Shown: piece by piece, positions 18,347-30,761 of the stretch
Numbering within the stretch: the stretch's first letter is position 1
Layout of the letters: each line of letters opens with the position of its first letter
DNA from: Nonomuraea gerenzanensis
GTDB taxonomy: Bacteria > Actinomycetota > Actinomycetes > Streptosporangiales > Streptosporangiaceae
DNA length: 64,000 nucleotides
NCBI RefSeq assembly: GCF_020215645.1
Contig: NZ_CP084058.1
Coordinates: forward strand, 2,480,001 to 2,544,000
Direction of reading: 5' to 3'
The notes under the pieces: generated by a model
Told to the model about the DNA's origin: nothing
The model's database searches: none
The model's input: only the letters and a program-made list of their open reading frames with translations
Translations under genes and position numbers: made by a program

Positions 18347-20919
18347 GGGAGGTCTCCCACTCGGAGTACGGTGCCGAGGCTGCGGCGCCGGCTGATGGCG
18401 GTGTGCGCGTACGCGCCGAGCACGGCGACGGCGGCCAGCCCGGCCGTCAGCGCGCCGGGCAGGAGCAGGTCGAGCGAGTAGTCGCCGACGGGCAGGTCAC
18501 CGGCGTACGACGACAGGTCCACGCCGGGCCCGAGCGCGGCGGGCAGCCCGAGGCCCAGGCCCAGCCCGACCAGCGCGGTGACGAGGATCATGGGCAGGAT
18601 CTCCAGGACGGTCAGGCGCTGCGCCTGCCGTTCCGACAGGCCCAGCGTGCGCAGGAACGACACCGCCCGCGCCCGCTCCGCGGCCCCGATCACCAGCGAC
18701 AGGACGACGGCGATCAGCGCGTACGCCGCCAGCGCCACCGTCACGATCACCAGCGTCCAGCGCACCGTGCTCGTCAGCGGATCGTCCTGGATGGCCCGCA
18801 GAGCGCTCTCCTGGGAGGTGACGACGGCCGACGGGACCAGCCGCGCCAGCTCGGGAAGCGCGGCCTCCCCCTGGATCAGCAGCGTGTTCACGGCGGGCCT
18901 GGTCTGCACCCCGATGGGCACGACCAGGAACTTGCCCTCGGTGTAGAACCCGGGCACCGACGCGACGACGCCGCGCGTGGCCAGCTTGAGCCGAGACTGC
19001 CAGCCGATCTCGAACGTGCCGCGCCCGCGCAGCTCCGGCGAGACGAGCGCGCCGTCGGACAGCGGGGGCAGGCCGACGGGGGCGCCGTCGAGGAGCCGCC
19101 GCCACTGGGCCACGTCCACGGCGATGGCCTCGGCCTGCTCGGCGCCGTAGCCGACCTGCACCCGTCCCGTCTGCGCGAGCACGACCCGCTCGACGCCGGC
19201 CAGGCGGCGCACCCGCTCGATCGCCTCGGCCGGGATCTCGCTCTCCGAGGTCACCCTGATCGGCGCGCCCACCTGCTGCCAGGACGCCGTCCGCTGCGTG
19301 GTCGCGATCCCGTCGGAGACCACGGCCGCGAACACGGACACGCCCAGCGCCGGCAGCAGGATCAACACGGGCAGCAGGCTGCCGGACCGGGCCCTGGCCG
19401 CCCTGGTCAGCCCCAGGAACGGGACCGCCGCCCGGCCGCGCGAGGTCAGCCGGACGAGCAGCCGCAGCGGGTAGGGGTAGCACCGCAACGTGATCAGCGC
19501 CGCCGCCGCGGTCAGCGCGACCGGCACCACGAGCAGGAACGGGTCCTGCCCGCCGGACGCGCTCAGCCCTCTGGCCCGCAGCAGGTACGCCCCCGCCAGC
19601 GCGAGCCCCACGACGAGCACCTCCAGCGTGATCCGCTTGGCGGACGGCCGGGCGGTGGCCACGTCGTCGCGGGAGCCGCGCAGCGGCGTGCGGTGCACGC
19701 GCGCCGAACGCCCGGCGGCGAAGAGCACGGCCACGACCACCACGATCACCGGCCCGGCATGCACGATCGGCAACGCGGGCCCGGGCACCAGGAACGCCAG
19801 CGCGTACCCGATCAGCGCCGCGGGCACCACCGCCAGCCCGGTCAGGGCCGCGGCCGTGCCCGCCACCTGCGGCAGCGACCCGCCGCGCGCCCGCGCCAGG
19901 CTCAGCGGGTGGTCCAGCCGGTCGCCCAGGAGCTGCACGGCCAGCACGATCACGCCCAGCGCGACCGCCAGCAGCCCGCCGAGCACCAGGTACATCACGG
20001 TCTGCGCGGTGGACAGCGCGGCCAGGAAGTCGCCGAGCAGCTTGGGCAGCGCGGTCTCGACGTGGTACGGGCTGCCGGTGGTCTGCAAGCCCACCACCCG
20101 CGCGAACTCGGCGACGGCCGCCCGCAGGCCGGGCACGTCCAGCGCGTCGGCGGCCCGCGCGTCGAGGGGCAGGACCCAGCGGTAGGACAGGTTGCGCCCC
20201 TCGCCGCTGAGCGCGCTCAGCCCGGCGTCGGACATCAGCGTGGTGATGTGCTTGACGTGGTCCTTGCCGCCGGGCGGCTGCTGCTCGATGACGTGGAGGA
20301 GGTCGGATTCGTGTGACCAGGAGCGGTCGCCCGGATCCTTGGCCCGGAAGACGCCGACGATCTGCACGGCGGCGTAGTCGTTCTCGCCGAGGGTGATCGT
20401 CTGGCCGAGCCGCAGGCCCATCTCGGGCAGTGCCTCCTCCACGACCCCGACCTCGAAGACGGGGATCGTCTCGCCCTCGTGACGCGCCGTCGCGGGGGCG
20501 CCCGGCGCCCGCCCCTGGACCCAGTCCACACGCCGGTCGGCGTCGGAGAGCCAGCCCAGGTTGACGTACATGCCGCCGCTGGTGCCCGTGACCGGCGTGA
20601 GCGAGGTCTTGGCGCTCATGTGACCGGCGCCGGCGGTCAGCGGGCGCAGCCGGGCGGGCAGGATCTCCCGCCAGAGGCGTTCGCGGGTGTCGAACTGGGC
20701 GCGTTCGCGCAGGTCCTCGGCCTGCCCGTGGGACTCCACGGTCACCGTCAGGTCAGTCTGGGCGGCGGGGGCGGCGCTCAGCGCGCGGCGCAGGGCCTCG
20801 TCGTAGGAGCCCTGCATCGCCCTCGGCAGGCCCGCGACCAGCACACACGCGCTCAACGTGAGCACGAAGAGCACGGCCACCGTGCCCAGGTGCACCCGGG
20901 CGAGCAGCCGGATCCTCAC
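18343..20919 (-). CDS. FtsX-like ABC transporter permease
   Basis: 858 aa from the GTG at 20919, chosen because GGGAGGAACA precedes it and because it overlaps the upstream permease stop as GTGA. An N-terminal membrane helix (VHLGTVAVLFVLTLSACVLVAGL) is followed by a large extracytoplasmic domain. Helix groups then appear (TVMYLVLGGLLAVALGVIVLAVQLL; the C-terminal FtsX domain with LGLSERQAQRLTVLEILPMILVTALVGLGLGLGLP). The open frame extends far beyond the GTG, but that part is a shadow of the upstream gene. It forms the transporter with the two ATPases downstream. Confidence 0.85.
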
Positions 20920-23900
20920 TGTTCCTCCCGGAGGCCGTGACCCTGGCGGCGCACGTTGCGCGCCAGCCCGGCGACGATCGCGAACAGCACCGCCGCCACC
21001 AGCGCCAGCATCGCGGCGGTGGCCGCCCACGGGATGTCGAGCAGCACGCCCGGGGTGACGGCCGCGGCCTGGCCGGTCAGCACGATGTGCGGCACCACCA
21101 GCACGCCGACGACGACCGCCAGCCCGGTGCCCGCCGCCAGCGACAGCCCCACCACGAACGTCTGCTCCACCGCCAGCATCCCGAGCACCTGCCTGGAGCT
21201 GCCGCCGAGCGCTCGCAGGATCGCGAACTCCGCCAGCCGTTCCCGCGCCGCGACCGTCGCGTTGACCAGGAACCCGAGCGCCGCGAACACCAGCGCCGCC
21301 ATGAACCCCAGCATCAGCGCCCCCTGCAGCCCGCTGGCCAGCGGGTCGTCGCGCAGCGTGGCCGCCAGCGCCCGCTCGTCGAGCGCGGTCACGTCCCACT
21401 CGGGACGGCCGCCGAGCGCGGCCACGGCGGGCGCGGTGTCGCCGGCGGCCAGCCACCACTCCGTGGCGGGCCGGGGGAGCTGCGCCGCGGCCAGGTCGTG
21501 CGCCTGCATCGTCGCCCAGTCGGCGAGCATCGCCTGCTGCCCGGCCGGGGTCGTGGGCATCGTCTCCACCACGCCCACGACCTCGATCTGGGTGACCCGG
21601 CGGTCGATGGCGGCGGCGCCGCTCTGCCCGACGTCCAGCTTGAGCGCGGCGGCCAGGCCGGCGGTGAGCACCACGGGCATCGGGCCCGGCGCGGGCCGCC
21701 GGACGAAGGGGGTCATCGTGTCGCCGCTGACGTTCATCGTGAGCGGGGGCGCCTGCACCGGCCGCCCGTCGGCGGTCAGCGCGCGGAGCGTCAGGCTCGC
21801 GGGGCTGTCCTGCGCGCTCGCGACCAGGCCGAGCAGAGACACGGGGTACGTGATCGTCCCGCTCCGGCCTGCCAGGGCGCGCAGGTCCACCTCGACCTGG
21901 TTCGTCCCCTGCTTGAGCAGGCCGAGTGACACGTCGCGCCAGACGCCGAGCCCATCGGACAGCACCAGCCGCAGCGGCACGTCCGCGCTCGCCTCGGCGG
22001 TCAGCACCAGCCCGGCAGGCCGTCCGGGCAGCTCCAGCCCGCCGGCCCGGTCGCCCGCCAGCGAGCGCGACAGCTCGCCGACGCTCTGCGCCGACAGGTC
22101 GGGACGCAGGTGGAACAGCTCGCCCAGCTTGCCCGCGTCGAGCGCGAGCAGCGTCGCGTTCTCCCCGCTCACGTCGATCTGCCCGCGGAATCCCGGCGAG
22201 GCCGCGGTGACGCCGGGCAGCGCGGCGAACGCCGTGCCGCGCCCGAGCGCGCCCAGCTCGGGGCCGTCCGCGGGCCCCGAGAGCCGCAGGTCGGCGCCCG
22301 CCTGGTGGCGGGCCTGGTCGAGCTGCGAGGAGCGCCAGGTCGAGGCCGTGGCCAGGGAGACGATGCCGATCGCGATCGCCATCGTGAGCAGCAGCGCGGG
22401 CCCGGCGTAGTTCAGCGGTCGCCTGCTCACCTGCCACGCGCCGAGCGCGGGGGCCAGCGTGGGCCGCCTGGAGGTCACCCGCTCGGCCAGCCGCGACAGG
22501 CGCGGCACCAGCCGCAACCCCAGCATGCCGCCCGTGAGCAGGGCCAGGGCGGGCCCGGAGATGATCAGCGGGTCGATGCCCAGCCCGCCCGCCGCCGTCG
22601 CGGTCACGGGCGCGCCGTAGCGCTGGAGCTGCCAGATGGCCAGCCCGGCCACGACCAGCAGCGCCAGGTCCGCGCCCGCCCGCTCGATCAGGCCGCGCCC
22701 GCCGCCGCGCCCGCGCGCCGACTGCTCCTCCACGTACGTCCGCCGCGCGCCCGCCAGCGCGGGCAGCACCAGCAGCACGGCCGCGGCCAGCGCCACCCCG
22801 AACGAGACGAGGAACGTGCCCGTGTCGGCCACCGGCGCCAGCCGCACCCCCGAGGCCCTGATCCACGGCAGCCGGTTGACCAGCGCGAGCAGCGGCGGCC
22901 CCAGGAACGGCGCCACCACCGCGCACGGCAGCGCCACCAGCAGCGCCTCGCCGCCCGCCAGCGCCGCCAGCCGCATCGTGCCCGCGCCGCGCGAGCGCAG
23001 CAGCGCCACCTCCATGCGGCGGTGGTCGGCCAGCAGCCGCGCGGTGAGCATCAGCGCGTACGCGGCCAGCAACAGCAGCTGCAGCACCGGGATCAGCATG
23101 GTGGAGCGGGCCACCAGGGAGGCGGTGTCGAGCTGGGTGAGCATCTCGGGCAGGTGGCTGGTGGCCACGCAGCTCGCGCAGCCGCCGGCCTTCAGCCGCT
23201 CCTCCACCTGGGCGATCGCGCCGGCCAGCGGGCGCAGCTGCTCGGGGGTGAGCGTGCGCAGGTCGGGCACGGCGGTCCAGGTGGCGTTGACGTTCGTGGC
23301 GAAGCGGGCCAGGAAGGTCTCGCGGGGCACCATGAGCGGCCCGTAGGTGGTGAAGTCGCCGCGCTCCACGCCCCTGCTGAGGAGCTGCTCGCCGGCCCAG
23401 CGCTCGCCGAACGGGTCGTTGAGCTGGAAGACGCCCGCCACGCGCACCCGGACGGGCCGGGGGTCGAGCCGCCCGCGCGTGGTGAACTCCTGCCCCGCCT
23501 CGAACCCGCTCGCCGACGCGGCCGACAGCGAGATCGCCACCTCGACCGGGTCGCCGCCGGGTTTCGGCCAGGCCCCGGAGACGAGCCTGGCGTGCCGGTC
23601 GAGCCCGTCGTAGCTGCCGAACCTGAGCAGTTCGGGCCGCTTGTCCGCCTCCTGGCCGGGCATGGCGTAGGAGTCGGAGCGGAAGCTGGTGGTGAGGGCG
23701 GGCTCGGCGGCGTAGGCGCGGGCGAGCGCGGTGCGTACGACCTGGTCGAACCTGGGGAACGTCTCGGCCGTCACGGGGGCGCTGATGGTGGCCGCGGTCT
23801 GCGCGTACGAGGCCGTCTCCATCGTCCTGCGGACCCCGGCCTCGGCGATGGAGGAGGCGTACATGGTCAGCGCGACCAGCGTGGTGGTCGCCAGCAGGAT

Positions 23901-23969
23901 CGAGCCGAGGGCGGCCAGGAGGAGCAGCGGCTCGCTGAACGCCCTCTTGACGACCAACGGCCCCCGCAT
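20916..23969 (-). CDS. FtsX-like ABC transporter permease, first gene of operon
   Basis: 1017 aa. An N-terminal helix (PLLLLAALGSILLATTTLVALTMY) is followed by a periplasmic-type domain containing two cysteines (GGCASCVATS). Central and C-terminal FtsX domains carry paired helices. The C-terminal one contains ATVAARERLAEFAILRALGGSSRQVLGMLAVEQ, the cytoplasmic loop that contacts the ATPase. A GAAGGGGGAC ribosome-binding site precedes the ATG. It begins the operon permease-permease-ATPase-ATPase, and the four genes overlap one another. Two permeases with two ATPases suggest two half-transporters or one heterodimeric complex. Confidence 0.87.
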   Translation of the reverse strand: MRGPLVVKRAFSEPLLLLAALGSILLATTTLVALTMYASSIAEAGVRRTMETASYAQTAATISAPVTAETFPRFDQVVRTALARAYAAEPALTTSFRSDSYAMPGQEADKRPELLRFGSYDGLDRHARLVSGAWPKPGGDPVEVAISLSAASASGFEAGQEFTTRGRLDPRPVRVRVAGVFQLNDPFGERWAGEQLLSRGVERGDFTTYGPLMVPRETFLARFATNVNATWTAVPDLRTLTPEQLRPLAGAIAQVEERLKAGGCASCVATSHLPEMLTQLDTASLVARSTMLIPVLQLLLLAAYALMLTARLLADHRRMEVALLRSRGAGTMRLAALAGGEALLVALPCAVVAPFLGPPLLALVNRLPWIRASGVRLAPVADTGTFLVSFGVALAAAVLLVLPALAGARRTYVEEQSARGRGGGRGLIERAGADLALLVVAGLAIWQLQRYGAPVTATAAGGLGIDPLIISGPALALLTGGMLGLRLVPRLSRLAERVTSRRPTLAPALGAWQVSRRPLNYAGPALLLTMAIAIGIVSLATASTWRSSQLDQARHQAGADLRLSGPADGPELGALGRGTAFAALPGVTAASPGFRGQIDVSGENATLLALDAGKLGELFHLRPDLSAQSVGELSRSLAGDRAGGLELPGRPAGLVLTAEASADVPLRLVLSDGLGVWRDVSLGLLKQGTNQVEVDLRALAGRSGTITYPVSLLGLVASAQDSPASLTLRALTADGRPVQAPPLTMNVSGDTMTPFVRRPAPGPMPVVLTAGLAAALKLDVGQSGAAAIDRRVTQIEVVGVVETMPTTPAGQQAMLADWATMQAHDLAAAQLPRPATEWWLAAGDTAPAVAALGGRPEWDVTALDERALAATLRDDPLASGLQGALMLGFMAALVFAALGFLVNATVAARERLAEFAILRALGGSSRQVLGMLAVEQTFVVGLSLAAGTGLAVVVGVLVVPHIVLTGQAAAVTPGVLLDIPWAATAAMLALVAAVLFAIVAGLARNVRRQGHGLREEQ

Positions 23970-24097
23970 GTGTCCCCCTTCACCCGTTTAGTGCACCATC
24001 GGGCAGGTGCGAGAGCGGGAGCAAGGGATCTTCGGAACGGTGACGCACCCGATACGGGCGTGTGATATCGAAACTGTGACAAAACCCGGCAAAAAAC

Positions 24098-24128
24098 AAC
24101 GCCGCACCTCATGGTGAGGCGCGGCGTT
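24098..24128 (-). terminator. Intrinsic terminator of rpsT
   Basis: Stem AACGCCGC plus CCTCA / TGAGG plus GCGGCGTT with one bulge and a TGG loop. On the minus strand it is followed by the T-rich tail GTTTTTTG. It lies 23 bp beyond the rpsT stop codon. This is the clearest rho-independent terminator in the window together with that at 46688. Confidence 0.88.
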
Positions 24129-24151
24129 TCAGACAGCCGGAAATGCCTGGC

Positions 24152-24424
24152 TTACTTGGCGCCGGCGAGCGCCGCGGCCTGCTTGGCGATCGCGGACTTG
24201 CGGTTGGCGGCCTGGTTCTTGTGGATGACGCCCTTGCTGACGGCCTTGTCGAGCTGACGGGCAGCGACGCGCTGCAGCGCCACGGCCTGCTCGACGTCGC
24301 CCTGCTCCGCAGCCTCACGGAACTTGCGGACAGCCGTCTTCAGCGAGGACTTGACTGCCTTGTTGCGCAGACGAGCCTTCTCGTTCTGCTTGTTGCGCTT
24401 GATCTGGGACTTGATGTTCGCCAC
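24152..24424 (-). CDS. rpsT: 30S ribosomal protein S20
   Basis: 90 aa from the GTG at 24424. It binds 16S rRNA early in 30S assembly. The typical basic N-terminus is present ([30 protein letters not shown]), with [16 protein letters not shown] near the end. The open frame reaches 24490, but family members begin exactly at M/V-ANIKSQ and a GAGGC lies before that GTG. Monocistronic: own promoter-like elements upstream and a strong terminator downstream. Confidence 0.96.
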   Translation of the reverse strand: MANIKSQIKRNKQNEKARLRNKAVKSSLKTAVRKFREAAEQGDVEQAVALQRVAARQLDKAVSKGVIHKNQAANRKSAIAKQAAALAGAK

Positions 24425-24502
24425 GAAGAAGCCTCGGTGAAAGTCTGAAGTGATGGACGGGGCGCGCGGGCTCGAGAGAGGGCGCGCCACACGCAGTTGC
24501 CC

Positions 24503-24532
24503 AGGTTACCAATAACTCAGGCGGCTGCTCAA
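24503..24532 (-). promoter_or_regulatory. Putative sigma-70-type promoter of rpsT
   Basis: On the minus strand, TTGAGC (24532-24527) and TAACCT (24508-24503) are separated by 18 bp, a fair match to -35 and -10 elements. They lie about 80 bp upstream of the rpsT start codon in the only gap before the gene. No transcript data. Confidence 0.4.
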
Positions 24533-24533
24533 A

Positions 24534-25520
24534 TCAACGCCACCGCGTCATGTACTCGCGCCAATCTTCTTCGGTCGCGGCGAAGTCCACGTAGAGTGCC
24601 AGCCCGAACCGCTCGCGGCGCCCGTGGTCGGACAGCGCCAGCCTGGCGCCCTCGGCGGCCATCGCGACGCTCTCCGCCTGGTCCAGCCATGGTACGCCGT
24701 GGTCGTGGTAGGCCGGCGCGCCGATGTAGAGGTCCTTGGAGCCGGGGACCAGGTCCAGCGCCAGGCGGGCCTGACGGGCCACGTAACCGCCGTAGAGGGA
24801 CTGCGAGGGGGTGTAGGAGTCGTACGTCATGATCGCCACCTGGTCGACGCGGGCGACGACCTGGCGGAAGTAGCCCTCGGACCAGTACTTGTCGTGGCCC
24901 AGCAGGGCCCTGGCGGTCAGGCGCATGCCCAGGTAGGGCTCGATCTGCGGGGTGGCGGTGGACAGCAGTCCGGTGTGCTGCCGCGTCTTGTCGAGAAGGT
25001 CGAGGAACTCGGTGTCGTCGTCACCGATGGGCTCGAAGTTGTAGTGGATGCCGTCGTAGCCCTGCTTCATGATGGCGGCGACGCCGGCCAGGACGTTCGC
25101 GCGGGCGGTGGCGTCGTCCAGGTCGAGGCCGTTCTTGACGGCCTGGCCGAGCCAGGCGGAGATGCGGATGCCGGGCAGATGTTTTCGCATCCATTGAATG
25201 AAATTCCCGGCGTTAGGGTATTTGGCGGGATCTAGGCGGCCGTCCCACTCGAAGGGGCCGGAGTGGACGTACACGTCCTTGATGCCTGTGGCGCGCAGCC
25301 GTACGGCGAGCCGCTCGACGTCCTGCTCCGTACGGCGGCCGTCCACCCAGGCGTGGCCCAGCCATAAGGCGTCGTTGCCGGAGCTCTTCGCCCAGGCCGC
25401 CGGGGCACCGGTAAACTGGATACGGAGCGCCGCGGCGAGGAGGCCGCCCAGCGCGACCACGATGGCCAAGGCCAGCGCGAGCAGGCGCAGGCCGCGGCGG
25501 ATGACGGTTCGGGCAATCAC
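24534..25520 (-). CDS. Membrane-anchored GH18-like TIM-barrel protein
   Basis: 328 aa with an N-terminal signal anchor ([22 protein letters not shown]). The body resembles a glycoside hydrolase 18-type barrel: [26 protein letters not shown], the strand-4-like [11 protein letters not shown] with an acidic cluster GDDDTE, and [15 protein letters not shown]. The canonical DxxDxDxE chitinase motif is absent (it reads DGIHYNFE, keeping the last Glu), so true chitinase activity is doubtful. Its start codon is only 14 bp from that of the divergent lepA. Substrate unknown. Confidence 0.55.
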   Translation of the reverse strand: MIARTVIRRGLRLLALALAIVVALGGLLAAALRIQFTGAPAAWAKSSGNDALWLGHAWVDGRRTEQDVERLAVRLRATGIKDVYVHSGPFEWDGRLDPAKYPNAGNFIQWMRKHLPGIRISAWLGQAVKNGLDLDDATARANVLAGVAAIMKQGYDGIHYNFEPIGDDDTEFLDLLDKTRQHTGLLSTATPQIEPYLGMRLTARALLGHDKYWSEGYFRQVVARVDQVAIMTYDSYTPSQSLYGGYVARQARLALDLVPGSKDLYIGAPAYHDHGVPWLDQAESVAMAAEGARLALSDHGRRERFGLALYVDFAATEEDWREYMTRWR

Positions 25521-25534
25521 CCGGGCATGTCACC

Positions 25535-27406
<1,872 letters not shown>

Positions 27407-27445
27407 CCGCTTTTCCGGGCGGGGGCGCCTGAATACCCTGAAAGC

Positions 27446-27937
27446 ATGGAAGTGGTGCAGACGGCGCGACTCGTGCTTTCTCGGGTGACTCCGGACGGCC
27501 TGGACGCCGTCCACGAGATCCACTCCGATCCGCGCACCAGCGTCTACCACCCCGGCGGCCCCGTCACCGACCTGGAGTCCAGCCGGGCCATGCTCGACCT
27601 GTGGCTGGCCGACTGGGACGAACGCGGGCTCGGCTACTGGGCGGCCCGCCTGCCGGACGATCCGCGCATCCTCGGCTTCGGCGGGCTGCGCCACGCGGTC
27701 GTGGAGCGCGCCCAGGTGCTGAACCTGTACTACCGCTTCCGGCCGTCGGCCTGGGGCCACGGGTACGCGGTCGAGCTCGCCAGGGCCGCGCTGCGGGTGG
27801 GCCGCGGGCTGGGGACCGTGGTGGCCGTGATCAGGGACGTCAACCTGCCGTCGCATCGGGTGGCGGAGCGGGCCGGCATGCGCAAGGACCGCACCATTCC
27901 GTACGGCGGGGTGCCCAGCGACGTGTACGTCGCCTGA
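27446..27937 (+). CDS. GNAT family N-acetyltransferase, RimJ/RimL type
   Basis: 163 aa. The pattern TARLVLSRVTPDGLDAVHEIHSDP at the N-terminus, GLGYWAARLPDDPRILGFGGLR in the middle, and the acetyl-CoA loop RPSAWGHGYAVELARAAL followed by VNLPSHRVAERAGM define the acetyltransf_3 group. It transfers acetyl to an amino group; the substrate is not known. Located between lepA and the convergent ABC exporter genes. Confidence 0.85.
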   Translation: MEVVQTARLVLSRVTPDGLDAVHEIHSDPRTSVYHPGGPVTDLESSRAMLDLWLADWDERGLGYWAARLPDDPRILGFGGLRHAVVERAQVLNLYYRFRPSAWGHGYAVELARAALRVGRGLGTVVAVIRDVNLPSHRVAERAGMRKDRTIPYGGVPSDVYVA

Positions 27938-27946
27938 CCTCTCGCC

Positions 27947-29656
27947 TTATCTCGCTCTGCCGCCTGGACGCGACCGCCACACGAAGCCCGCCAGCACCAC
28001 GACGCTCACCACGCCCTGGGTCACCAGGAACGGGGTCAGGGAGGCCGGCTGGGAGACCAGCGCGGCGGCGGTGGGCAGGCAGCCGAGCAGGGCCAGGTCC
28101 GGGCCGGTGGCCGCCCAGAAGAGCGGGCCGGTGGGGATGGCGCCGCTCGGGGTGTCGATGACCGGCATGGAGTGGTCGACCGGAGGGCGCCTGGCCATCC
28201 GCAGGGCCGCGGCGGCCAGCGCGGGCGCGGCCAGCGGGCCGAACAACCACCACACCCCGCCGAGGCCGCCCGCCCCGCCGACGTCAGCCGCCATGCCCAC
28301 GCCGCCCGCCCCGCTGACGCCGCCCGCCCCGCTGACGCCGCCCGCCCCGCCGGCGGTGTCAGCGAGTCCGGCCATCACGCCACCGTCAGCCATGGCGGCA
28401 CCGACGGCCATACCGGTCGTTGCGCCGCCTGAAGTGATTGCGCTGGTCGCGGCCATTGCGGTGGATGGGGCCATCGCCCCGCCGAGGGACAGGCCGGTGA
28501 TTGCCAGCGCTGCCCAGGCGCCGGCCAGGAGCCCCGGCAGGACCGCGCGGGCGGCCAGCACCTTGCGCTGGCTCACCCCGATGAGCCGGGCCAGCGCGGG
28601 ATTGTCGGCGTCCCTGCGCGCTCCCGACGTACTGATCGACGCCACGGCCAGCGCACCGCCCAGCACGGCCACCCCCAGGGCCGCCGGCGAGCCGCCGGCC
28701 TGGGCCAGGACCGCGGGCAGCGCGGAAGCCGCCAGTACGGCCACCAGCCGCCCGCGCCTGCGGGCCAGCCGCCGCCAGTCCTGCCAGGCCAGTGCGAACG
28801 GCGCGGGTAGCGACGGCCAGCGCCGGGAGGCGAGCTTCCTGGCCCGCCAGTGGTTGTCCTCGGCGATCCAGGTGAGCGCGCCCGGGTCGAGCGACACGGC
28901 CGCGCCCGCCACGTGCCCGGCCCGGGTCGAGGAGGTCACGAGCGTACGGGTGGGGATGCGGCCGAGCGACACCCACGCCTGCCGTACCAGCAGGCCGGAG
29001 GCCACGGCGGCGCCGGTCACGGCGGCGGCCAGCGCGGGCAGGGGAGCGCTCGCCGCGATGGCGAGCACCGTGCGGAGCTGGCCGGTCACGCCCAGCACGG
29101 CCAGGACGAGCAGCATGGCCACCGCGCCGGTCAGCCACAACTTCCACGACGAGGACGCCTGCCCCAGCACGGCCAGCGCCATCCCGCCCACCGCCGCGGC
29201 CACGCCCACGACCAGCGCGCCCAGCACCCGCCACACGAGCTGGTCGGGCGCGCCCAGCACGGCCAGCAGGCCCACCCCGAGCACCACGCCGGCCACCGCC
29301 GCGATGCCGAGCAGCAGGCGTGCCGCGCGGCTGAGCACCTGACGGCGGTTCAGCGGGGAGAGCAGCAGCCAGGAGGCGTCGGCCCCGGGCAGCAGGACGG
29401 GCCCGGCGTTGCGGGCCGCGGCCAGGAACCCGGCCAGGGCGAGCGCCAGCAGCGCCACCCCGGCCCCCATGCGCGCGGGCTCACCCGGCATGGCCAGCCC
29501 GGCGAGCACGTCCGACAGGGGCTTGCCGGCCACGGCGACGAACATGAGCAGGCAGAAGACGGAGACGTAGCGGTCCATCACACTGGCGGGGGTGCGCCCG
29601 CGCGCCCGCAGATACGCCCGCACGGCCTGGACGCTGCCCGCTGGTGACCCGGTCAC
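27947..29656 (-). CDS. DUF6297-like polytopic membrane protein, ABC exporter permease
   Basis: 569 aa rich in Ala/Val/Leu/Gly, with many predicted helices (for example AGVALLALALAGFLAAA, LLLGIAAVAGVVLGVGLLAVLG, LVAVLAASALPAVLAQ). The start overlaps the stop of the ATPase gene upstream by 4 bp (ATGA), so it is the likely permease partner. Between about residues 410 and 460 lies a Gly/Ala/Met-rich low-complexity linker with GGAGGVS repeats, which come from an 18-bp tandem repeat at 28299-28352. The family is actinobacterial and uncharacterised, and the substrate is unknown. Confidence 0.6.
   Translation of the reverse strand: MTGSPAGSVQAVRAYLRARGRTPASVMDRYVSVFCLLMFVAVAGKPLSDVLAGLAMPGEPARMGAGVALLALALAGFLAAARNAGPVLLPGADASWLLLSPLNRRQVLSRAARLLLGIAAVAGVVLGVGLLAVLGAPDQLVWRVLGALVVGVAAAVGGMALAVLGQASSSWKLWLTGAVAMLLVLAVLGVTGQLRTVLAIAASAPLPALAAAVTGAAVASGLLVRQAWVSLGRIPTRTLVTSSTRAGHVAGAAVSLDPGALTWIAEDNHWRARKLASRRWPSLPAPFALAWQDWRRLARRRGRLVAVLAASALPAVLAQAGGSPAALGVAVLGGALAVASISTSGARRDADNPALARLIGVSQRKVLAARAVLPGLLAGAWAALAITGLSLGGAMAPSTAMAATSAITSGGATTGMAVGAAMADGGVMAGLADTAGGAGGVSGAGGVSGAGGVGMAADVGGAGGLGGVWWLFGPLAAPALAAAALRMARRPPVDHSMPVIDTPSGAIPTGPLFWAATGPDLALLGCLPTAAALVSQPASLTPFLVTQGVVSVVVLAGFVWRSRPGGRAR
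28299..28352. repeat. 18-bp tandem repeat, three copies, inside the membrane protein gene
   Basis: ACGCCGCCCGCCCCGCTG at 28299-28316 and 28317-28334, with a near-copy at 28335-28352. In frame; it encodes a Gly/Val/Ser-rich linker on the minus strand. Confidence 0.9.
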
Positions 29657-30276
29657 GCGATCACCCCGGACGGGGCGACCTGGCGGCCGATGGCGGCCAG
29701 GCCCTGGTCGTGGGTGGCCATGACGACGGTGCCGCCCTCGTCCGCGTACTCGTCGAGCAGATCGGCGAGGTCGGCGCGGAAGCCCTGGTCCAGGCCGCGC
29801 TCGGGCTCGTCGAGCAGGAGCAGCGTGCTGGGCCGCAGCAGCGTGGCGGCCAGGCAGAGGCGCTGGCGCTGGCCCGTGGACAGGTTCAGCGGCGGGGCGT
29901 CGGCCCGCTCCTCCAGCGCGAACAGCTCCAGCGCCGTGTCCACCGTCATGCGGGCCTGGGCGTGCACGGCTCCCATCAGCTCCAGATGCTCGCGTGCCGT
30001 GAGGCCCGGATACCAGGCGGGCTCGTCGCCCAGCAGCGCCACACGGCTCCAGAAGGCGGCGTCGTCCGCCGGTGGCCGCCCGAACACGCGGATCTCGCCT
30101 GAGGTGGCGGGTTGCAGGCCGGCCAGGCAGCGCAGCAAGGTGGACTTGCCGGAGCCGTTCGGGCCTACCACGGATACGATCTCGCCCTGCGTCACGGTCA
30201 GGTCGAGGTCGCGGAGCACGGGGTTGCCGCCCAGCTCCACGGTGAGGGCGTCAACGCCGACGATCGAGTCGCACAC
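29653..30276 (-). CDS. ABC transporter ATP-binding protein
   Basis: 207 aa from the GTG at 30276. Walker A is GPNGSGKSTLLRCLAGL, the signature is LSTGQRQRLCLAATLL (T in place of the second G), Walker B is TLLLLDEPERGLD and the switch histidine is in MATHDQGL. The frame is open up to 30372, but the extra N-terminal sequence is Gly-rich and unlike the family. The true start may lie anywhere between these positions because no good ribosome-binding site is visible. It is followed by the overlapping membrane protein gene, so the pair would form an exporter. Confidence 0.82.
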   Translation of the reverse strand: MCDSIVGVDALTVELGGNPVLRDLDLTVTQGEIVSVVGPNGSGKSTLLRCLAGLQPATSGEIRVFGRPPADDAAFWSRVALLGDEPAWYPGLTAREHLELMGAVHAQARMTVDTALELFALEERADAPPLNLSTGQRQRLCLAATLLRPSTLLLLDEPERGLDQGFRADLADLLDEYADEGGTVVMATHDQGLAAIGRQVAPSGVIA

Positions 30277-30416
30277 CGTTCGAGCGTATCCACCGCCGCC
30301 CCGGAACGCGTACCCGCCGGCCTGTGTTCCGGCCGGGAAGCCCGGCGGCGCAAGGGATTCTGTCGGTGCCACCGTCTACCTTCTAGAACCGAACACCTGT
30401 GCGACTGGAGGGTGAC

Positions 30417-30704
30417 GTGATTGCTTCTGAGCGATTCGAGCGTGCCGCGGTGCTGGGGGTGGCTGTGGCTGAGGAGACTCGGCGGTTGCTGAGCCGCCAT
30501 CTGGCTGGCCGGGAGGAGGATGCCGACGGCACGGTCCTGCTGGATGTGCCCTACCCCGACGCGGCGGTCGTGGCCATGCTGCTCGACGTGGCGGCCGAGT
30601 GCTTCGGCGAGCGTGGGGAGTCGGTGGAGGAGACCAGGCAGGCGGCGTTGGAGACGTTGTTACAGCTCGCGGGCTTCGATGAGGAGTCGCAGCTCAACCG
30701 GTGA
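30417..30704 (+). CDS. Small protein of unknown function
   Basis: 95 aa from the GTG at 30417, which has a strong GGAGGGTGAC ribosome-binding site. A GTG at 30399 in the same frame has none. The protein is acidic and helical (ERFERAAVLGVAVAEETRRLLSRHL; ETRQAALETLLQLAGFDEESQLNR). No membrane segment or known motif. It is divergent from the ABC ATPase and 57 bp ahead of the MOSC gene, so the two may be co-transcribed. I do not recognise the family. Confidence 0.6.
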   Translation: MIASERFERAAVLGVAVAEETRRLLSRHLAGREEDADGTVLLDVPYPDAAVVAMLLDVAAECFGERGESVEETRQAALETLLQLAGFDEESQLNR

Positions 30705-30761
30705 CGTTCGGGGCCCGATATCAGTTCGCTTGGGTCAAGAATGTTCGATTACCGTCCATTC